From positions 1,237,241 through 1,301,240 of the forward strand of contig JAJVDF010000248.1 of assembly GCA_022410635.1 (NCBI GenBank): DNA of 64,000 nucleotides. The letters are read 5' to 3'. The notes below the pieces were generated by a model. The model had not been told where the DNA came from. It saw only the letters and a program-made list of their open reading frames with translations, and did not search any database. The translations under genes and the position numbers were made by a program. This stretch comes from Tretioscincus oriximinensis (taxonomy: Eukaryota; Chordata; Lepidosauria; Squamata; Gymnophthalmidae). Below are positions 57,550 through 64,000 of the stretch, piece by piece. Numbering within the stretch: the first letter of the stretch is position 1; each line of letters opens with the position of its first letter.

Positions 57550-57861
57550 GGCTAAAGAGGCTTCCTCCTTACCAGGGCTAGCGGTGGTGTAGGCTGGGAA
57601 CTATAATCCACAGGCCAGGGCCCCATGCAGTCTGGGAGGAAGAGACTGCCTGCTACTTGGACTACACTTCCCAGCAGCTCCCGCTGCCAGCACAACAGCA
57701 GCTCTGTTTACAGTTTTTTTCGTATTTGGGCTACTGCTGCTGTTATTGCCAGCTTTGCGAAGCTGCTGGGCATCCAAATGTTTACAATAAGCGTTTGTCA
57801 TCATGAAAACAACAACAGAAAAGCAGGCAAAAATATAATTTAAACCATAAACAGGAAACTG
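57550..57861 (-). repeat. Inverted repeat arm B in DPY30 intron 1
   Basis: Inverse partner of 55335-55648, about 80% similar by eye with small gaps. Contains GGACTACACTTCCCAGC (57659-57675), the counterpart of the ZNF143-like core in arm A. Together the arms enclose the DPY30 promoter and exon 1. Confidence 0.75.
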
Positions 57862-57895
57862 GTAGTTTGTTATTGTTTACGTCTGGCACCCCATC

Positions 57896-58016
57896 TATAG
57901 ATGTAAAAAAGAATCAATTTCAGCAGGTGCTATTAGCATAAACTGCACCTGCTCAAACTGCTTCTTTTCTACACCCACTAAGGGTATACACTATTTTCCA
58001 GCTTTTATCTGGGAAC
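57896..58016. mobile_element. MITE-like fragment, family 3
   Basis: AGCAGGTGCTATTAGCATAA and TGCACCTGCTCAAACTG form a small inverted pair. CTTTTATCTGGGAACCCTG resembles the GGTAACCC end at 38358-38520. Boundaries are uncertain. Confidence 0.35.
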
Positions 58017-58059
58017 CCTGTTTATGGGCACTTAGTGGTTGAGAAAACATGAATGCAGA

Positions 58060-58350
58060 AGGTAGTTGGTCTGATCCTCTGCCCCTGGGCCAAAACATCG
58101 GCAAAAAACTGCATAGAGGTGCCCATGCAGTTAACCAGCAGTTGCTATGACTCAGTGTACCCTACAACAATAATTCTTTTGTCAAGAGGGGGTGTCATTT
58201 AAAGTTCATGCAAGTAGCCTGGAAAACAGTTACCAGTACTATCCTCAGAAGTTGATAATGGCAAACTACTTCTATATCTCTGCCAAGAAAACTACATAGA
58301 GGTTCAGTGAAGTTGACCATGACTCGTTGGTACCCAACAACAACAATTTG
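58060..58350 (+). repeat. Dispersed repeat, two tandem pieces
   Basis: AAAACTGCATAGAGGTGCCC with ATGACTCAGTGTACCCTACA, and AAAACTACATAGAGGTTCAG with ATGACTCGTTGGTACCCAAC, are two related pieces about 180 bases apart, each followed by ACAACAA. This is the text of a common reptile repeat. Family not assigned. Confidence 0.4.
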
Positions 58351-59041
58351 TATCTTGAGAGAAAATTGGCCTCTAATTACTGTAGGGATATGACCATGGA
58401 CATGTCAAGAGTGCATCATGCATCTTTATTGAATATACAAATGCAAAACTGGGCAATTGGTGGTATGCTCAAACATTAGAAACTGTCCACAATAATTTGT
58501 GGATAATTTCTTAGTTTCTGTACTGACCTTTATTCTTCATAGTGTATGCATCTCCTACTACAATATTAATAGGAATGAGAATCTAGGCAATTTTAAAGTC
58601 ATCATTGGAAGTTTCATTTGTGTATTTTACTCCCAGGCAACAGTAGAACAGTAACATAGGAAATAGAATTTTGGCTAAAACAATGGTTAAATAGGATACC
58701 AGTAAAAGATGTATCTGAGGAGTGAGTGTCTTGGGCATTGTTTTAGTGAGTTTTGTTTTGCCCCTGAAAATTGTAAATAAATTGTGATAACTGACCATTA
58801 TTCCCTTTTTTCCAGGTCTTTCCTATGGTTATTTGTATATAGTTAATTTAAGCAGAGAAGAAAATGCATTTATCAAATACATTTATGGAAACGTATACCA
58901 GCTTCCACCCATCGCTTAGCTAATAGAAGTAAAAAAAATATTTGGCAATAGAACTTTTGATGGAGAACTTGAATTGCATTGCAGATTTTGTATAATTAGT
59001 TTGTAAAGTGTATATATTACCTCTTGTCTTTCTCTCTTCAG

Positions 59042-59112
59042 ACTGCATACTTAACATTTGATAACATTTTCACATCATGGACACAGAACCAATAATGGAG
59101 AATCAGCCACAG
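59042..59112 (+). CDS. DPY30: DPY30 exon 2 (start codon at 59077)
   Basis: Acceptor CTCTCTTCAG|ACTGCATAC and donor CAGCCACAG|GTAATG. 35 bases of 5' UTR precede the ATG; 12 codons follow. Confidence 0.93.
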
Positions 59113-61118
59113 GTAATGCTAAGACAGTCAGCAACAACCCCATTAATGTTTTTAAGAAATAATAGCATTTTTTTAAATGATTGAATGGTGTTTTGCAGGT
59201 TCCAGAAAACCCTCATGTAGAGTATGGTCTTACAGAGAATGTGGAGGTAAAAAAGATTATCTTTAACTTTAGATAACAAAATCCTTATTGAAAAGCTTAT
59301 GTAAATGTATCGTTAAAATAATGATATACTCAGTGGTAAGAAGAAACTTAAGACATTTGCAAGCATTCCCAGCAGTGTGGACAGGACTGGTGGGAAGACT
59401 GTTGAATGATTGTGAATCCATAAGTCTCAGAGCAGATAATACTAACAATAAAAACAAAGTGCAAAATAGATATATTAAATATTAACACAGTGCCTGAAAG
59501 TGGGTGAAGGGAAGCTGTTTAAAAGGTAGGGTAAAGTCGTGCGTCTTCAAAGCTTGTCTGAAGATACACCGGCTGTATCCAGTGATGACACTTCATATAC
59601 TAGACATTCGTTTTATGAATTATGAATGTGGCTGCGTTTGTATAACATTGTTACAAAATGATTTCTTGTGACACTATATTTTTACTGTTGATGTTGCTTT
59701 GTATGATTTGTAATTTGTAAAATATAAGTGGACTTCATAATGACTGTTTTTAAAAAAATGTATCTAGAAGAATGGGAATTTATAGAATCACTTTCTTTGG
59801 TGAAATAAAATAACAGTGAGGTTAACAAGTTAATATAAGTTATAAAAATGATAAACTGAGAATGGCTCAGTTTTGGGGCAGAGTGATAAAAGATAAGGAT
59901 TCAAATTAATGTATGTTTTGGGGAGTCAATATGCTTGTTTCACTGAAATAGATTGAACGAAATAGTCAGATTTCTTTTATATACATGAATGTCTATATTT
60001 TTTCAATGAAAAACATTAGTCTCTATCTTCATGTTTACATTTTTAAGAGGATAGTGGAAAATGAGAAGACAAATGCAGAAAAAACATCTAAGCAAAAAGT
60101 AGATCTGCAGTCACTACCTACACGTGCCTATTTGGACCAGACAGTTGTGCCTATTTTACTACAGGGGCTTGCAGTACTTGCAAAGGAAAGGTAAAGAACT
60201 ATCTCATTTAGAATTTAATTTTTCATAATCATCATTGCTTATTTGGGTAGATATTACTTCAATACGTAGTTGAGGTGTCATCTAGTTTCCACTTGGAATT
60301 ATATTGGGTTAGAATCTCTCAGCCTAATTAACATCAAAGGAATGTCGGGAGAATAAATTCAGGGAAGCAGGAGACTAGCATATCCTTAAGAAGAAGAAGA
60401 ACTGGGTTCTTATACCCCGCTTTTCTCACCTTTCAAAGGGACTCCAAGCGGCTTACTAGGGTATTTTGCCCAAAGGCTTACATTTTATCTTCCCCACCAG
60501 GCACTGGTGGTTCCCATGTATCTACTTGCAGTCGTTGCAATTTCTTGCAATTCATGCTTTCGAATAGCTGGGTTTGCTAGAGCTACAGGCTAGTGGAAGG
60601 TGCTCACCCCTCCCCACGTCCCACACAGGACTTTGAAACCCCATCTCCCAGCTGAGAGATGGATTCCTTAGCAACTGAGCTATCCGTGCCTGCGGGAGAG
60701 AATATATGCTATATTGTTTAAATTGATTTTATTTCAAATTCTATGCATATAAAAATACTGCTAAAATAAAGCAGTTGCTGCTAAAATAAGAAATGCACCA
60801 CTGCAAAGTCTATATATGTGAAGTTGAAATTTGTTTTTAAATTATTAGATCCTGTAGTGTGTCTCATTTAATGTTTTGATATAACTATTTGAAAGAGGGG
60901 TATTGCAGACAATATTCAAGGAATTGCCTCATTTTTAATTATGCAGTAATGATTTTTAGGAGGGTCAGATACTGAAAACATAACTAATGATAAATAGGTG
61001 TCTTCCTAAGTGCAAAATTACTTTTATCCTTTTTTTTCTTTTCAGACCACCAAATCCTATTGAATTCCTAGCTGCATATCTGTTGAAAAATAAGGCACAG
61101 TTTGAGGATCGAAATTAA
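59077..61118 (+). CDS. DPY30: DPY30, histone methyltransferase complex subunit, 99 residues
   Basis: DPY30 is a small nuclear protein of the WRAD core (WDR5, RBBP5, ASH2L, DPY30) that helps SET1/MLL enzymes methylate histone H3 lysine 4; it binds a C-terminal helix of ASH2L as a dimer. Four coding exons join in frame to 99 codons plus stop, the same length as the human protein. The N-terminal 44 residues are acidic and variable. The Dpy-30 motif (about 45-99) is almost unchanged and contains [36 protein letters not shown] and [14 protein letters not shown]. The ATG at 59077 opens [12 protein letters not shown] and aligns with the human start. All splice sites are GT-AG. SPAST lies divergently to the left. 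Confidence 0.97.
59199..59246 (+). CDS. DPY30: DPY30 exon 3 (48 nt)
   Basis: Acceptor TTTTGCAG|GTTCCAG and donor GTGGAG|GTAAAA. It encodes [16 protein letters not shown], 16 codons, as in human. Confidence 0.95.
60048..60190 (+). CDS. DPY30: DPY30 exon 4 (143 nt, main domain)
   Basis: Acceptor CATTTTTAAG|AGGATAGTG and donor AAGGAAAG|GTAAAG. It encodes [20 protein letters not shown] through GLAVLAKE, the first Dpy-30 helix and part of the second. Confidence 0.96.
60391..60695 (-). mobile_element. tRNA-derived SINE in DPY30 intron 4
   Basis: Full-length minus-oriented copy: plus strand AAGAAGAAGAACTGGGTTCT (tail), body, reverse B box CTTTGAAACCCCATC, reverse A box CCTTAGCAACTGAGCTATCC and GTGCC. 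Closest in sequence to 45797-46103. Confidence 0.8.
61046..61118 (+). CDS. DPY30: DPY30 exon 5 (73 nt, with stop)
   Basis: Acceptor TCTTTTCAG|ACCACCAAATC; stop TAA at 61116-61118. It encodes [20 protein letters not shown] and DRN, the dimer helix. Confidence 0.97.
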
Positions 61119-62745
61119 TTTCATCCTAAGAGGACCAACCATCTGACTTCTCAGCAAATATGCTAAACGAATCATTGTCTGGTGTATAAATTCTACAAAA
61201 CCAAAAAAAAATCTTGTTTATGTACTATTTCTTAGGGTTGTTTTCTAAAAAGTTATTTATGAAGCAATGCCATACCAATTAGTGGAGGGATGAAAAAAAA
61301 TACCATCATTTTTTGAATGAACCTCAGATCTTATTCTTAAAAATGGAGAACTGTGGACCTCAAGCTGTTGTGATTTCCTGGTGCTTGGTGGTGGTCCAAC
61401 ATGGGAAGTGCCACAGAAAGGAGCTGGAATCTTGAGAGATAGTTTTTCAATTCTGCTATATCTGCCAATCTCTTAGGGAAACACACACAACAAAGTAAAT
61501 ATATAAACAATGTGCTAATGTTAAAATCTTTGAAAATTGAGGTTTTCAGCCATTGTTGCCAATGCTCCAGCAGAGCCCCTTAACTTCTCTTGGTTGTTAT
61601 TAACTCTCATTTGTTCAGACCATGAGTTACTGCCTTTCAACCTTGATAGCAATACTTGCTTGTACATACTGGGAGATCTTATCTCTTTCCTCTGAAAAGG
61701 GTAAGCTAGGAAAGGGATCTGCCTCTCTGGCCTATAGATCTTCACCAGTTCTACTTGAATCTTTACTGGATGGAAAAGGAATACTTAACAACAACNGTAA
61801 CAATGCGTATAAAAATGTAAAAAATTATATTGAATAATATGTAGGATGGAGTTGGAAGTAAGAATTTAAGGTATATATTTTTTAAAAATATACTAGCTTA
61901 AAAAAAACACTTCATGATATATCTTACTATCTCAATTATCTGTTTGTGTGGTACTTATATTGGCATGGCAGTGTGGATGAGGTGGTTTAAACCTTTCCGT
62001 GCTTTTAAAACGAATGAAGATGGACTTGCCTGTGTCACTTGCAGGAATGCTATAAAATCATGTAGTCAATGGAATTTAAATTTGACGGAATGTTGAATAG
62101 CAAATAACTATTCTTCGCATAACCTCAGTTCGCCTGCTCATGATTCCACCTCACTTTAAATATCTGCTGGGGTATTGTCATCATTGGCGTTTTCATTCTG
62201 CTGATTTATTAAGAATTTTGTGAGATCTTTCACTAACGTAATCAATGGAAATTAGCATATATGTAGATCATGACTGGCAACTCTTCTTTGGTTTTCAAAG
62301 TGCATTCAGTGCCAATCATTTTGGGGTCTTGTACATACAATGCATGTAGATTAGCTGAAGAGAGGAATTATTGCTTCCTTGTGTTTCATAAAATACAATC
62401 TTATTATTAAAGGTGACTTACAAAGCCTGTGAAGATACTAAAAAAGGATTTTGTTTTAATTGCTTTCTCCAGAATTAAAATTTTTAGGAATGGATATAGA
62501 AATAGACCTTTTCATTGGAAAACATTACAGGTAATTTAACAATAGGTCATTGACGGATTTTCTGACACAGATCTGGTAAAGGACATTAGCAGTTTAGTGA
62601 AGGAGGTTACCTATTGGGATGTTCAGAAATGTTTGCTTTATGACTGTAGAAGTGAGCCACAAACCACAATTAAAGTTATCTTTTTGGATTAAGCAATTTG
62701 ATTTTGTTATCTTTACTAGGATTTAAAATGAATTAAATAAAACAC
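61119..62745 (+). other. DPY30: Probable DPY30 3' UTR, end uncertain
   Basis: Follows the stop codon without another gene. A candidate polyadenylation signal AATAAA lies at 62735-62740 (TTAAATAAAACACTG). Earlier imperfect signals could be used instead, so the length is uncertain. Confidence 0.35.
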
Positions 62746-64000
62746 TGTAGTTGATTTGGTATGTTGCTGGCCTTATGCTGTTTACGGTAATTACAGTGCT
62801 TCTCAGATTCAGCTAAACTGCAGGGATTAAGCATTTATTTACATATTGGTATATTATAGAGCCAGCCGTCACTATTTCCAATTTAAAAAAAGTTAAAAAA
62901 CATCAGATTAAGAAAAGCTTTTGCATGAAGAGAACCATGAACTAGTAGAAACAATACCAGATAACCAATTTTAATAGAGTGTAGATCAATCCACATGTAG
63001 GAACTAATAGATACAGTGACACTTCAGTTTACATGTGTGTTAGTTTCCTTGAAAATTGCCTGGCACCAGACAGAAACTGCCAATCAAACAATTAGATTAA
63101 ACAAAAAAGGGAGGGTTATAGACACTTACTTGAAGCAAATAAGACTAACAGGTGCAGCTGGAGTTAGAATTGCGATTAGCTGACCTGTCCACAGCAGCTT
63201 CATTGAAATCCAATCAGCAGCTTGAACACAAACAGGAATCTGATGGTTGAGTTCTTTTCTCATTGCCTCTGTTTTTTTGCCGCTGAGATAGCTTATAGTT
63301 GCCCTTCTTTTTCTTGAGTCCAAACTCAAATATGGAGGAGAAACAGGCCAGACCATTCCAGCCTGTCTCAAGTATTGGAAGCGGAATTATGCAATACTGA
63401 AACTGGGGATGCATAAATTGGGGTACGATGCAATATGTCTGATGCAAAGTAACGAATGTGCATTGGATGAAACTGCAAATCTAGATCCATCTGTTCTTAC
63501 ATGGGAGCAAGTAGAATTTTACTGTATGTGTGATTCAGCATGAGGTAGACAGTTCATTGAGTAATTGGATATTTATCCACAAAAGAGTTTAGATATATTT
63601 AATCTTAAAAAGTTTGCTCTAGATCCAGGTATGCTTCAGAAGCACTCTAGGTGTTCTTGAAGGAAATTTGTAGGTTCAGCCGTTCAGGTCTGATTTGTTA
63701 TACAGATCATGATATTCCCAGTGAAAGAAATAGTTAAAGTACCCCCATCCACTGTTTGCGTGGATTTACTTTGCTAATCAGTTTGCTCTGTGTTTTGGAA
63801 AGAGGCAATGTGTTGCAGGAGTTTTCCTTCTACCTGTAGCATCAGTTTGGGGAAGATTCTGCGTTAGCCTCTGGTCAATCATATTTTGAATGCTGCAAAT
63901 TTTGAATATACTGCTTACCTTGGTTTTGTTATATAATGCAAAACACAGAATGTTTCAAAGCACTTTGCTAGTAAAGCAGTAAAAATGATTAACACCCAAA
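62746..64000. other. Downstream DNA, no gene seen
   Basis: AT-rich sequence without a convincing exon. The next gene in mammals beyond DPY30 is MEMO1; I see no sign of it here. Confidence 0.4.

Overview
This is a nuclear DNA window from a vertebrate. It has long AT-rich introns, GT-AG splice sites, CpG-island promoters, and SINE, LINE, LTR and MITE repeats. The encoded proteins are clearly tetrapod-like. The repeat mix (a tRNA-headed SINE, L1-type LINEs, many short palindromic DNA elements and short Penelope-like fragments) suggests a reptile, most likely a squamate; that is an inference. Scattered single N bases mark an imperfect draft assembly.

The window holds two complete protein-coding genes placed head to head. 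SPAST (spastin, an AAA microtubule-severing ATPase) is on the minus strand, with 17 coding exons from 53885 down to 19343. DPY30 (core subunit of the SET1/MLL histone H3K4 methyltransferase complexes) is on the plus strand, with a non-coding first exon ending at 56769 and four coding exons from 59077 to 61118. All splice junctions were placed by hand and keep frame. They give a 612-residue spastin and a 99-residue DPY30. The same divergent pair is found in mammals. There SLC30A6 lies beyond the 3' end of SPAST in the same orientation, so the CpG island at 3.6-4.1 kb is probably the SLC30A6 promoter and first exon (minus strand); its coding exons would lie left of the window.

Layout: 1-3.4 kb, probable intron 1 of that left gene. 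3.6-4.1 kb, CpG-island promoter. 4.2-15.5 kb, repeat-dense intergenic DNA with three solo LTRs, two L1 fragments, an exact 401-bp tandem duplication and a roughly 300-bp direct repeat flanking an L1. 15.6-19.3 kb, probable SPAST 3' UTR. 19.3-53.9 kb, SPAST exons and introns. 53.3-54.2 kb, SPAST CpG-island promoter. 54.2-56.5 kb, intergenic DNA. 56.55-57.0 kb, DPY30 CpG-island promoter. 57-61.1 kb, DPY30. 61.1-64 kb, DPY30 3' UTR and downstream DNA.

No novel enzymatic or defence system was found. The points most worth checking are an upstream out-of-frame ATG in strong context overlapping spastin exon 1; an inverted repeat pair bracketing the DPY30 promoter and carrying ZNF143-like cores; very short elements with a hammerhead-like hairpin and 12-14 bp target duplications; a tandem duplication that may be an assembly artefact; and an L1 with an unusually long flanking duplication.
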